From assembly GCA_023664485.1 (NCBI GenBank), contig JAMPFK010000005.1:1-64000 (forward strand): a DNA stretch of 64,000 nucleotides. The letters are read 5' to 3'. This DNA comes from Bacteroides fragilis. Its GTDB lineage: Bacteria; Bacillota; Clostridia; Lachnospirales; Lachnospiraceae. The position numbers and the translations under genes were made by a program. Shown one piece after another: positions 1 to 7,727 of this stretch. The notes below the pieces were generated by a model. That model made no database searches. It worked only from the letters and a program-made list of their open reading frames with translations, and was not told the DNA's origin. Numbering within the stretch: position 1 is the first letter of the stretch; every line of letters starts with the position of its first letter.

Positions 1-2
1 AG

Positions 3-554
3 TTTTCTGTTTATTACAAGACATTTTCAAATGTCCTCCAGATCCGCACGGTGTCAGCGGAACATCTCATCGCCATGAAGCTGCGCTCCGGCAGAAAGTA
101 TAAGAATGACCTTTCAGATATTATTGGAATCCTTGCGGAACATGAGCGCAGAGATGATCCAATTTCCAAAGGCAGGATTGATATGGCAGTGCATAATCTT
201 TATGGAGGCTGGGACGGATTTTCGGCGGATTCGGTTTCCTTTATCCATGATGCATTGGAGAGAGGGAACTATGAAACCATTTATGCGGCAGTCATGGAGG
301 AAGAAAAGAACTTCAGGGATATGCTGGTTCAGTTTGGAAAAAAGTATCCCGGTGTCACTATGCAGTCTAATGTGAATGAAATACTTGCGTCTCTGAAAGC
401 AAAGAAGCCGTCCGTTATAGGACAACTCCGGGAATTAAGGGAACAACGGGGGATGCCGCTGGAAGGTAAAGAACTATCAGATAATACGGTGCTGCAAGTG
501 GATAATGCTTCTGAGCGACAGTCCCCAAAAAGCAAAAAGGAAACAGAGCGATGA
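3..554 (+). CDS. C-terminal part of a DUF6036/AbiEii-like nucleotidyltransferase (5' end outside window)
   Basis: The reading frame is open to the left window edge, so the true start lies outside; a GTG at 51 is only an internal codon. The visible part contains EHLIAMKLRSGRKYKNDLSD followed by an acidic helical segment, the pattern I associate with the C-terminal half of DUF6036/AbiEii-type nucleotidyltransferases, where this lysine/arginine-rich helix follows the catalytic fold. The catalytic GS-DxD motif would be upstream and is not visible. The last ~45 residues are basic and polar and look disordered. Such genes often accompany toxin-antitoxin or abortive-infection loci, which fits the toxin-antitoxin remnant just downstream. 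The family call is moderate and the function is inferred only. Confidence 0.5.
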   Translation, partial: FSVYYKTFSNVLQIRTVSAEHLIAMKLRSGRKYKNDLSDIIGILAEHERRDDPISKGRIDMAVHNLYGGWDGFSADSVSFIHDALERGNYETIYAAVMEEEKNFRDMLVQFGKKYPGVTMQSNVNEILASLKAKKPSVIGQLRELREQRGMPLEGKELSDNTVLQVDNASERQSPKSKKETER

Positions 555-982
555 TAATCTTATCGTTCGGTTTCTTTTTTGTCTTCTGCATATTTTCTTA
601 AAAGATTTTTCAATGAATGCAGAAAGAACCACTATCATGCCGTTGCTGGTGTTAGTCATGGAGAAAGTAATGGCGGTATTGCGGACTTATCAACTTGACA
701 ATAATTTACCACCAATTTTGCCCCAACTTAGCAATAATGAACCACACGCCCCACGAAGTTATGCGGCTTTCAGCGATTTTCAATCAAAAAAATAGAAAAA
801 GTTCGTGACAATAACTTGACATCAACGGGGTATGGGGCGTTGTGTGTGGAGGATAGTCTGCCAAGGTAAAATCGGGTAGGTTTTCGAGTTGATTTATATG
901 TTATTTCATAACATATGGTACATGATAAAGCGTTTATTATGTTTTAGTCAGATTATTTTCAGCTGGAAAATATTATACGAAC
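555..982. other. Non-coding, AT-rich stretch without a supportable gene
   Basis: Between the nucleotidyltransferase stop and the antitoxin promoter I find no convincing gene. An open frame at 505-795 overlaps the upstream gene, has no ribosome-binding site and encodes a low-complexity product, so I do not call it. The stretch holds one copy of a ~70-bp direct repeat (751-822) and an extra occurrence of the TTGACAATAA motif near 696-704. It reads as decayed mobile-element DNA. Confidence 0.5.
751..822 (+). repeat. Diverged direct repeat, copy 1
   Basis: This segment starts CCACGAAGTTATGC and ends GACAATAACTTGACAT. It aligns over its whole length, with scattered mismatches and a 2-nt gap, to 2800-2868. 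The two copies bracket the toxin-antitoxin and IS remnant patch. The repeat could be an old duplication, a target-derived repeat or an uncharacterised intergenic repeat family. Confidence 0.7.
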
Positions 983-1011
983 TATACAGAAATATTAAAG
1001 GGTGGTATAAT
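983..1011 (+). promoter_or_regulatory. Probable sigma-A promoter of the toxin-antitoxin operon
   Basis: TATACA (983-988) and TATAAT (1006-1011) are separated by 17 nt. The -10 is a perfect consensus and the -35 matches four of six positions. The antitoxin start lies about 50 nt downstream. Confidence 0.6.
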
Positions 1012-1062
1012 ATGTATAAGAAAACAAGCCAAAACGGAGTAGTGGATAAGGAGGAACAGACA

Positions 1063-1224
1063 ATGGACGCAGCTGTAAATATGGATAGACCTTGTACGAT
1101 TTCGGAATCTATTATACAGTCATGCAAAGAAGTAAAAAGCATGCGCGAAGGAAGAATTCCCAAACGTTCCCTGAATGACTTATTTGCCAATATTGAGAAG
1201 TGGAGCAAAGAGGAAGAAAAATAA
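1063..1224 (+). CDS. Type II antitoxin (small, RelB/YafN-like partner)
   Basis: A 53-residue protein. I chose the ATG at 1063 because AAGGAGGA lies about 7 nt upstream; an in-frame ATG at 1012 directly follows the promoter -10 and lacks a good site. The C-terminal half (SIIQSCKEVKSMREGRIPKR and following) resembles short clostridial antitoxins encoded just before RelE/YafQ-type toxins, which bind and neutralise the toxin and repress the operon. The TAA stop is directly abutted by the ATG of the toxin, giving the translational coupling typical of these modules. The toxin frame is broken, so this may be an orphan antitoxin. The exact family is not assigned. Confidence 0.65.
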   Translation: MDAAVNMDRPCTISESIIQSCKEVKSMREGRIPKRSLNDLFANIEKWSKEEEK

Positions 1225-1583
1225 ATGTACACAATTATACCTACGGAGCAGTTTGAAAAAGATGTAAAGTATTATATTTAAGAAAAAGGGATTCATCCAT
1301 ATTAGAGCAGATATTAAAGCAGTAACAGATGAATTGGAAAAAGGGAATTTGAATAGGAACAGAAATTCCTGGATTAAAGATTCCAACAGATGGGCATACC
1401 TTTAAAGTAAGGTCAGCTAATACAGATACCCGTGCAGGACAATCCAACGGGTATCGTATTATTTATTATGCAGTTCGGGATGATGAGGAAGTGTATTTAC
1501 TTACGATTTACTATAAAAAGGATGATAATAGGATACCAACTAATCAGGAGATTATAAAGTTGGTAGAAACTTATTGTATGTAG
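1225..1583 (+). pseudogene. RelE/ParE-superfamily toxin, inactivated by two frameshifts
   Basis: The ATG at 1225 starts MYTIIPTEQFEKDVKYYI and then hits TAA. Removing one T in the run near 1280 restores the frame through lysine-rich and DELEKGNL segments. A second +1 shift near 1351 then gives GTEIPGLKIP, GYRIIYYAVRDDEEVYLLTIY and a C-terminal helix ending at TAG (1581-1583). The restored product of about 118 residues has the RelE/YafQ-like order of an N-terminal helical region, a GYRIIYY strand and a VYLLTIYYKKD strand. Such toxins are usually ribosome-dependent mRNA endonucleases. Two independent shifts argue for a decayed gene rather than programmed frameshifting. Sequencing error cannot be excluded. 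Confidence 0.75.
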
Positions 1584-1804
1584 AGTAGAGGAGAACTGTT
1601 CAATACAGTATAAATATAATGTACCCCATAAGGTGGACACGGCAAGAGAAAGGGATTGCCTGAAAAGTTAGTTACTGCTGGGGGAAATAATATATGGTTG
1701 CCAGGACTGAAATAACAGATGGAATCCCAAACCGTAGACACTTTATAAAAGGGATAGATGAGGCTGTAAAAAATCTTGTGTCTATGGGGAAATGATCTTT
1801 TCTG
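1584..1804. other. Gene remnants; no supportable intact gene
   Basis: A 33-codon open frame at 1694-1795 (starting MVARTEITDGIPNRRHF) and an overlapping frame ending in GGNNIWLPGLK look like pieces of older genes. Neither has a ribosome-binding site or a recognised family. I read this as debris between the toxin-antitoxin remnant and the IS remnant. Confidence 0.35.
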
Positions 1805-1951
1805 ATAATAGTATTGCCAATCTTCTAAATTCTATACAGGGTTTTGTTTTTTGGCATACAGATCAGACATTAACAGCATGCATTACATTCGTGGGCTCTG
1901 CCCACACCCGGCCTCCAGAATAAGGATGGATAATTTTGGCAATGCTGTTAA
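1805..1951. repeat. Nested inverted repeats, highly structured non-coding segment
   Basis: TTAACAGCAT (1870-1879) pairs with ATGCTGTTAA (1942-1951). Inside this the perfect hairpin GTGGGC-TCT-GCCCAC lies at 1891-1905. Outside it, ATTGCCAA near 1813 can pair with TTGGCAAT near 1936, competing with the first stem. This could be an element end, a structured RNA or an IS-associated leader. I see no coding potential. Confidence 0.5.
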
Positions 1952-1972
1952 TGCCGACAGGATAAGGCTGGG

Positions 1973-2012
1973 CTGGAACGCTTTTTATAAAATGTGACGT
2001 TCCAGTTTTTTC
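1973..2012 (+). terminator. Rho-independent terminator
   Basis: CTGGAACG (1973-1980) pairs perfectly with CGTTCCAG (1998-2005), followed at once by a T6 run. It is oriented for + strand transcription, so it would stop reading from the toxin-antitoxin side before the oppositely oriented transposase remnant. Confidence 0.75.
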
Positions 2013-2022
2013 CTTTTAAAGA

Positions 2023-2410
2023 TGCCGGGTGAGCCGCTCCCCGTACAGGACGATCATCTGGTTCAGCCCTTCAATGATGTTTGTGGTGTACATGATGCGC
2101 CTGATATCATCTGAACACTGGAAGAATCTTTTCCAGTTCGGACAGGGCGGCTGTCTCATTCGGGGCGTTGTATACTACTTGAAAATCAGCAGAAAATTTC
2201 TTCAGGCTACTGTAATTGATATATTTAAAAGAATTACGCAGCATGTGGATGACACACCTCTGGATCTGGGCATCCGGATAGACTGCACTGACTGCTTCTT
2301 TAAAGCCAGAAAGCCCATCTACACAGAAAAACAGTCCATCCTGTACACCACGGTTTTTCAGGTCATTTAACATCCCCAGCCAGAACTGTAATGCGGCGGA
2401 ATAAAGTCCC
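2023..2410 (-). pseudogene. IS256-family transposase remnant
   Basis: On the - strand the frame gives FWLGMLNDLKNRG, FFCVDGLSGFKEAV, YPDAQIQRCVIHMLRNS and FKYINYSSLKKF. This is the catalytic-core region of IS256/Mutator-type DDE transposases, including the conserved Asp of CVDG. Shortly after NETAALSELEK the frame is lost, and a different frame continues with DDIRRIMYTTNIIEGLNQ, the conserved C-terminal block. About 30 residues normally between these blocks are missing, as are the first ~200 residues and the extreme C-terminus. This is a dead fragment, not a functional transposase. Confidence 0.85.
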
Positions 2411-2433
2411 CATCTACTGCAGCTTTCCTGCAA

Positions 2434-2937
2434 ATTAAATTCTCAAAGTGAAAATACCAGTGATACAAGTGTGCCGCTTTTTACTGCACTCTTTTTTCCT
2501 TACAGAACATAGAAGATCTTACCGATATATTGCATGGATAACTGACAAAAGAAAAAGAGGAAGCCCTTCCCACCAAAGCCGGTCTCCCTCTTCATATGAA
2601 TCCAGTCCGTCTGTCCAGGCGGCAGTGGAACTATTGGAAATCGCATTGAAAAAAAGAGCGATCTTCAGGAATAACCTGATCAGGTTAAACTTATAAAATA
2701 AAGCCCTGTCAATGCGGAAAAGTATCTTTGAAGGCGTGTCGCGCTATAACTGAAATCTGGCCGTTTTGCGGTACTTCCTCTCGAATATAACCATACTCTC
2801 CACGAAGTTATGCAGGTTTCGGTGATTTTCACGCGGGAAAAGTGAAAAAATTTGACAATAACTTGCCATATGTGGAATAAAAATGATACGATAAAGCCGG
2901 AAACAGTTTTTTAAGTGAAAGCAGGAGGTTATAAACG
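2434..2937. other. Non-coding spacer between IS remnant and secreted-protein gene
   Basis: An open frame at 2448-2696 has no family resemblance and no ribosome-binding site, so I do not call it a gene. The stretch contains direct-repeat copy 2 (2800-2868). Within and after that copy, TTGACA (2852-2857) sits 18 nt before AATAAA (2876-2881), a possible but weak promoter for the gene at 2938. Confidence 0.45.
2800..2868 (+). repeat. Diverged direct repeat, copy 2
   Basis: Matches copy 1 (751-822), starting CCACGAAGTTATGC and ending GACAATAACTTGCCAT, with scattered substitutions and a 2-nt deletion. It carries a TTGACA that could serve as a -35 element for the downstream secreted-protein gene. 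Confidence 0.7.
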
Positions 2938-5583
2938 GTGAAACAACGAATTTTCCTAATTACATTGACATTGTGTCTGTGTGTTTCTTTTCAGTCAGTC
3001 GCATTCGCATATGAGGAAACTTCCCTGACGGGGATGAACAGCCTTACGGAAGAATCCCCGGCCTTGCCGGATCCCAATGACGATGAGGACAATACTCTCC
3101 GGGAAGACTCTCCGCAGGAGGCGGGCGATTTTACGGAAGCCCCCGCCGCCTTGCCGGATCCCGGTGACGACGGGAACACTGTCCGGCCGGAAGACCTTTC
3201 GCAGGAAGAGGACATTCTTACGGAAGAACCCGCAGATCAACCGGATCCCGATGACGGTGAGGATACCGTCCCGGAAGAAGAAATTTTACAGGAAGAGGAC
3301 GTCCTTACAGAAGAATCTGCGGACGGATTGGATTCCGATGACAATGAGATGGAGGCTCTGCCGGAAGAGCGTTCACCGGAGAAAGGTGTTCTGCGGACAA
3401 TAGATGCAGACAGGCCGGCCATGCGTGATGGTGTGGTTCCTACCCCGGCAGAAGCTTATGAGGCCATGATCGCGTTGAAGGATGAGGGCGGCTATGGAGA
3501 AGGGGCGGTATGGACCGATGATAAGCCCTATTCGGCTGCCAATGGATTTTACCATTGGAAAGGCGGGACGCTTGGCGGAGATAATATCGTTGCCGTAGGC
3601 TGCGTGGCCTTTGCTTTTACACTCAGCGACAGGGCGTTTGGCAGTCTGCCTGCCAGAATGTATGACGAGGGCGGGTTTGCCTTTGAGGATATAAAAGTCG
3701 GGGATATCCTGCGGGTTCACAATGATACCCATACCGTGATCGTGCTCGAGGTAATCGATAGCGGTGTGATTGTCGCTGAGGGAAACTATGGCGGAAAGGT
3801 ACATTGGGGGCGTGCGATATCTAAGGACGATGTCATGGGGAACACCAGTCATTATATCACCCGCTATCCGGAAGGCTATGTTTCGCCGGATGACTCGGAG
3901 GCAGGCAGTCTGATTGCAGAAGGAACCCTTGACGGGGGATTATCCTGGAAGCTGACGAAGGAGGGTACGCTGACTGTCTCCGGAGAGGGAGCCATGCCGG
4001 ATTTTAACAGCGCTGCAGAGCAGCCGTGGAGCGATAACGGCAGTGTGATCCGGAAAGTCGTTGTCGGGGAAGGCGTTACCAGTATCGGTTCCTGCGCTTT
4101 TCGGGGGTGCGGAGTTCTCAGTGCGGAGATTCCATCCAGTGTGGAATCGATCGGCAGCAGTGCTTTCCGGGGTTCCTCGATTATTTCCGTGACCATTCCT
4201 TCCGGTGTGAAAACCGTCGGTGACAGCGCTTTCTGTGAATGCCAGGATCTCGGTTCGGTGACTGTCGGCGAAGGGGTGGAAACGATCTCCCCCAATGCTT
4301 TCGGCTCCTGTATGAGTCTCGCATCTATAGCCCTGCCTGCCAGTATTAGGGAGGTGGGTGACGCAGCCTTTTTTGGCTGCACATCGATGAAATACGCATC
4401 GTTTGCACCTGGGGACAGACAGGTAAAGCTGGGGAAGCAAGTGTTTCTGAGATGCTGGAATCTGATGTCAGTGACACTGCCCCGGAATATAGATCATATT
4501 GGCGAGGAGATGTTTCTGGATTGTATCATGCTGCCCGGTGTGGAGATTCCGCAGGGAGTGGAAACGATTGAAATGCGGGCATTTTCTTCCTGTTCCAACA
4601 TGACTGTTGTCATTATTCCGGACAGCGTAACAACAATAGGAGCAGCCGCGTTTGCGGATTGTCCGCTGGCCGATATATATTTTACAGGCGCCGAAGCGCA
4701 GTGGAACGGTATCAGAAAAATAGCTGATACGGCATTGGCATTGTCAAAGCCGGCTATACACTATAATTACATTCCGGGCGTCGATCCGGGGCCTGTTCCT
4801 GATGATGGAGATGATGACAATACCGGAGGCAGTACAGGGGACAATACCGGCGGCGATGCCGGAGACAATACCGGAGGCAGTACAGGAGACAATACCGGCG
4901 ATGCAGGAGACAACAATACCGGCGGCAGTACAGGGAATAATACCGGAGGCAGTACAGGGGACAATACCGGCGGCGGTGCAGGAGACAATACCGGCGGCAA
5001 CTCAGGAGACAATACCGGAAGCAGTACAGGGAATCCGGTCAGCAGTTCAGGTGATGGGGGAAGCGGACATGCGGCCTCTGACAGCGTCGGAAATGAGAGC
5101 GTCGGCATAGAGGCATCTGTCGTAACTTCAGGGGAAGAAGCGGCTGTGGAAACATGGAAACCTGTGACTCCTGAGGAGATCGGGCGGTATGACTGTATGG
5201 GAAAGGAGACTGTCCAGTATGTCCAGTCAAGCGATAACGCCAGCCCGGTCCGCATAGAGAATGCAATGCAGGGGCCTTTGTGTTTTCAGGCTTTTGAGGC
5301 AGCCCTTGGGGATTATACGATTGGAAGGACTTATAACATATACATGCCTTCCGATCCTGTATACAGCGTGGACGGAGAAGTACAGTTTACGATAAAAATC
5401 CCACCGGCTATTTATAATGAGGACAGGGAGTATAAGATGATCTGTGTTACAAAAGGCGGACGGCCGATTATTTATAACGATTTAGACAGCGACTCGGAGA
5501 CGATCACAATAAAAACAAAGGAATTCTACGCTTACGCATTGATTTACAGGCAGAAGCAGGCCGGCAAAATCGGCGCTCGATAA
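2938..5583 (+). CDS. Secreted modular protein: acidic repeats, cysteine-peptidase-like domain, LRR_5 repeats
   Basis: An 881-residue exported protein. The GTG start is preceded by AGGAGG and followed by a classical signal peptide (residues 1-24, cleavage after AFA). Order: four acidic 29-residue repeats (about 37-152); a domain at about 165-315 with GCVAFAF and a DTHTVIVLEV strand, resembling the Cys/His arrangement of CHAP/NlpC-like amidases; BspA-type LRR_5 repeats with the GVxxIGxxAFxxC pattern (about 325-610); a GDNTGGST low-complexity linker (about 622-700); and a C-terminal beta-rich domain. No LPxTG or transmembrane anchor is visible. BspA-like proteins act at the surface in adhesion. 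The peptidase-like assignment is tentative because only the Cys and His contexts can be seen. Confidence 0.75.
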   Translation: MKQRIFLITLTLCLCVSFQSVAFAYEETSLTGMNSLTEESPALPDPNDDEDNTLREDSPQEAGDFTEAPAALPDPGDDGNTVRPEDLSQEEDILTEEPADQPDPDDGEDTVPEEEILQEEDVLTEESADGLDSDDNEMEALPEERSPEKGVLRTIDADRPAMRDGVVPTPAEAYEAMIALKDEGGYGEGAVWTDDKPYSAANGFYHWKGGTLGGDNIVAVGCVAFAFTLSDRAFGSLPARMYDEGGFAFEDIKVGDILRVHNDTHTVIVLEVIDSGVIVAEGNYGGKVHWGRAISKDDVMGNTSHYITRYPEGYVSPDDSEAGSLIAEGTLDGGLSWKLTKEGTLTVSGEGAMPDFNSAAEQPWSDNGSVIRKVVVGEGVTSIGSCAFRGCGVLSAEIPSSVESIGSSAFRGSSIISVTIPSGVKTVGDSAFCECQDLGSVTVGEGVETISPNAFGSCMSLASIALPASIREVGDAAFFGCTSMKYASFAPGDRQVKLGKQVFLRCWNLMSVTLPRNIDHIGEEMFLDCIMLPGVEIPQGVETIEMRAFSSCSNMTVVIIPDSVTTIGAAAFADCPLADIYFTGAEAQWNGIRKIADTALALSKPAIHYNYIPGVDPGPVPDDGDDDNTGGSTGDNTGGDAGDNTGGSTGDNTGDAGDNNTGGSTGNNTGGSTGDNTGGGAGDNTGGNSGDNTGSSTGNPVSSSGDGGSGHAASDSVGNESVGIEASVVTSGEEAAVETWKPVTPEEIGRYDCMGKETVQYVQSSDNASPVRIENAMQGPLCFQAFEAALGDYTIGRTYNIYMPSDPVYSVDGEVQFTIKIPPAIYNEDREYKMICVTKGGRPIIYNDLDSDSETITIKTKEFYAYALIYRQKQAGKIGAR
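3046..3393 (+). repeat. Four tandem 87-bp coding repeats (acidic)
   Basis: Equivalent ACGGAAGAA-like positions occur at 3046, 3133, 3220 and 3307, exactly 87 bp (29 codons) apart each time. Each unit encodes E(E/A)xx(A/G), a PDPxDDxxxT-like stretch, then a glutamate-rich tail. The exact period with diverged sequence indicates older tandem duplication. Confidence 0.85.
4815..5034 (+). repeat. Tandem low-complexity GDNTGGST-coding repeat
   Basis: About nine units of roughly 24 bp (GGAGACAATACCGG...) encode a Gly/Asp/Asn/Thr/Ser linker between the LRR and C-terminal domains. Unit length varies by one or two codons (for example GDAGDNNTGG), as expected for slippage-prone DNA. All units are in frame, so this is not a CRISPR array. 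Confidence 0.9.
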
Positions 5584-5696
5584 GACTGTGCAAAGTGTAC
5601 CCAAAAATATACGAAATATACCGTACCTGTTCCTTCTGGAGCGATTTTTCATTATGATAAAACTGATTCCCGTATCAAAAGGAGGGTACAAAAGAT

Positions 5697-7400
5697 ATGA
5701 AAACAAAGAAACTCAGCATTGCGGCGCAGCTTTTTCTTTTTATCTCAGGGGCGTCCATCATTGTTGCGGTGATCGTGGGAGGCGTCGCCTACGTCAATAT
5801 GGGGGATTTTCTGCAAAAGAAATGCAGGGACGACGTCATGGAAATTGCAGTGATTGCGGCGGAAAATGTGGACGGAGAAATCTTTGCAGAAGCAATAGAA
5901 GGCGACGGGACGGCTCTTTTGGAGGTCAAGGACAGTCTGAGCTTCTTTCTGGTGGGGAATTCTGTCACTTATGTTTATACGCTTATGCCGAAGGATGCGG
6001 ACTGGTTTCAGTTCGTAGTGGATACCGATCCGGATGATCCGGGGGAATACGCGGAGGATTATGAGGCGCAGGATGCCATGTTTGAGGCGATGCAGGGCAG
6101 ATCTTCCGTGACGGAAGAACCGTTCACGGATGAGTGGGGAACTTTCTACAGCGGGTACGCGCCGGTTTTTCAGGATGGAAAAGTGCTGGGGATTGTAGCG
6201 GTGGATTACGAGGCATCTTCCATACAGGCCTCGTTGAACAGCCTGATCCGCAATATTCTGCTGGCGGTGGGGACGGCCGTGCTTTTTGCCTTTGCGGCGG
6301 CTTTGCTCGTTTCGGTCAGGATGCGGCGCAATTTTACCAAAGTAAACGATAAGATTGTCGAGGTGGCCTCCGATGACGGCGATATTACGAAGGTGTTGGA
6401 TATCGCGTCGGGAGATGAGCTTGAGGTGATAGGAAACAGCCTGAACAGGCTTTTGGAGAAGACCGCGAAAACGGTCAGAGAGGTCAAGAGTGGCACAGGC
6501 AGCATCGAAATGAAAATGGGAGACATTCATGCGCATGTAAAGGATTCGGCGGCGAAGATCAGCGGTATTAACGATACCATGCATTCCATGGCGGCGGCAT
6601 CCCAACAGGCGGCCGCGTCTGTGGGGAATGTGGGCGGACAGGTGGATTTTGTATCGAAAGATATCCGGAACATTGTTGAGATTGTTTTGAGTAATACGAA
6701 CGATCTGCAGGAGATCAACGGCGCTTCTGCCAGGCTGCATGATACGGCGCAGGCGTCTTTTACCGGAATCGGAAAGAATGTGAAGGAGATGTCGCATTCT
6801 TTACAGGAGGAAAAGAAAAAGGCGGAGGCGGTTCTTCGGATCCGGGAGCTTTCAGAAACGATCCTCGGCATATCAGGAAAGACGAATCTGCTGGCGCTGA
6901 ATGCCTCCATAGAGGCGGCAAGGGCGGGAGAAGCCGGAAAGGGTTTTGCGGTAGTGGCGGAAGAAATCGGTGTGCTCGCGGGCAATACCAACGCCGCCGC
7001 CAATGAAATCCAGACGATGAGCAGAGGAGTAGTGGAAGCCATTCAGGGACTGGATGCGCTGGCCGGCCGTATGCTGCATTTCCTGCAGGATGAAATTTCA
7101 GCAGATTATCAGAAATTTGGAGATATTTCCAGCGGCTTTATGGAAAAGACAGATGGGATTCGCGTTTCTATGGAGCAGCTGCTTGGAAATATGGAAGAAT
7201 ATGCCGGGGTATTGGAAGAAATCCGTACCGCTATGGAATCTGTGGGTGCGGCGTCTGAGGAAAACAGTGCGGAAATCAGCCATCTTTCCGGGCTGATTGC
7301 GGCAATGGACGAAGAGATGAAGAGCATTGAGACTTCCGCAACAGAGGCTTTTTCTGCGATTTCGGCTATGAATTGTGAATTGAGCGGCTATCGGGTTTGA
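5697..7400 (+). CDS. Methyl-accepting chemotaxis protein (unusual signalling-domain class)
   Basis: A 567-residue chemoreceptor. AAGGAGGG lies about 10 nt before the ATG. The order is TM1 (about 10-32), an extracytoplasmic sensor domain (about 35-183) with GYAPVFQDGKVLGIVAVDYE resembling a CACHE-like fold, TM2 (about 184-206), HAMP, then a cytoplasmic coiled coil with the conserved hairpin tip (ISGKTNLLALNASIEAARAG). It should relay ligand binding to CheA via CheW. The arm after the hairpin has a loop ending in DY (LHFLQDEISADYQKF) also present in the receptor at 24663, unlike the conventional receptor at 54423. It appears to be monocistronic. Confidence 0.92.
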   Translation: MKTKKLSIAAQLFLFISGASIIVAVIVGGVAYVNMGDFLQKKCRDDVMEIAVIAAENVDGEIFAEAIEGDGTALLEVKDSLSFFLVGNSVTYVYTLMPKDADWFQFVVDTDPDDPGEYAEDYEAQDAMFEAMQGRSSVTEEPFTDEWGTFYSGYAPVFQDGKVLGIVAVDYEASSIQASLNSLIRNILLAVGTAVLFAFAAALLVSVRMRRNFTKVNDKIVEVASDDGDITKVLDIASGDELEVIGNSLNRLLEKTAKTVREVKSGTGSIEMKMGDIHAHVKDSAAKISGINDTMHSMAAASQQAAASVGNVGGQVDFVSKDIRNIVEIVLSNTNDLQEINGASARLHDTAQASFTGIGKNVKEMSHSLQEEKKKAEAVLRIRELSETILGISGKTNLLALNASIEAARAGEAGKGFAVVAEEIGVLAGNTNAAANEIQTMSRGVVEAIQGLDALAGRMLHFLQDEISADYQKFGDISSGFMEKTDGIRVSMEQLLGNMEEYAGVLEEIRTAMESVGAASEENSAEISHLSGLIAAMDEEMKSIETSATEAFSAISAMNCELSGYRV

Positions 7401-7671
7401 GAGCCGCCGTATCCGGATCTGTGGGAGAGGCGCATTTTTCATCGTAAAACGCAGAATCAGGCTGTTCAACATGCAATTATCATTTAATCTTTAAGCAGGC
7501 AGGGCGAAACCGGCTCTTTTTGCGGACAGGCGCCGCAATGTTACAGCTGGCCGGGTTCTGTCTGTTTCTGTTTCCTTCTCTTTTATCGTCCGTCAAGAAG
7601 AAAAGATAAGCCGCAAAAGAAAATTTGTAAAAAAATCCGCAAAAATAGCAGAAAATACCGCCGCCCTCTTT
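7401..7671. other. Intergenic region upstream of the seven-gene cluster
   Basis: About 270 bp with no gene I can support. It separates the chemoreceptor from the DUF6603/Hint cluster. I see no strong hairpin terminator. It becomes AT-rich toward the promoter at 7672-7680. Confidence 0.5.
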
Positions 7672-7680
7672 TGCTATAAT
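7672..7680 (+). promoter_or_regulatory. Extended -10 promoter for the seven-gene cluster
   Basis: TGCTATAAT is a perfect extended -10 element. No good -35 is visible 17 nt upstream, which extended -10 promoters can tolerate. It lies about 48 nt before the first start codon. This is the only obvious promoter before the 14-kb cluster. Confidence 0.5.
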
Positions 7681-7727
7681 AAAAGAAAGCGATCGTTTTC
7701 TATCGTTTGGAAATGCGGGGAGCGCTT

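Noticed and set aside
505..795. 96-aa open frame on the + strand
   Set aside because: It overlaps the upstream gene and the direct repeat, and has no ribosome-binding site or family resemblance.
2023..2433. Intact IS256 transposase
   Set aside because: Only the catalytic-core and a C-terminal block remain, in different frames with an internal deletion, and no paired terminal repeats were found.
4815..5034. Regular short repeats resembling a CRISPR array
   Set aside because: All units are ~24 bp, contiguous, in frame and encode GDNTGGST; there are no spacers and no cas genes.
5745..6797. 350-aa open frame on the - strand
   Set aside because: It is antisense to the clear chemoreceptor gene and Arg/His-rich, with no family resemblance.
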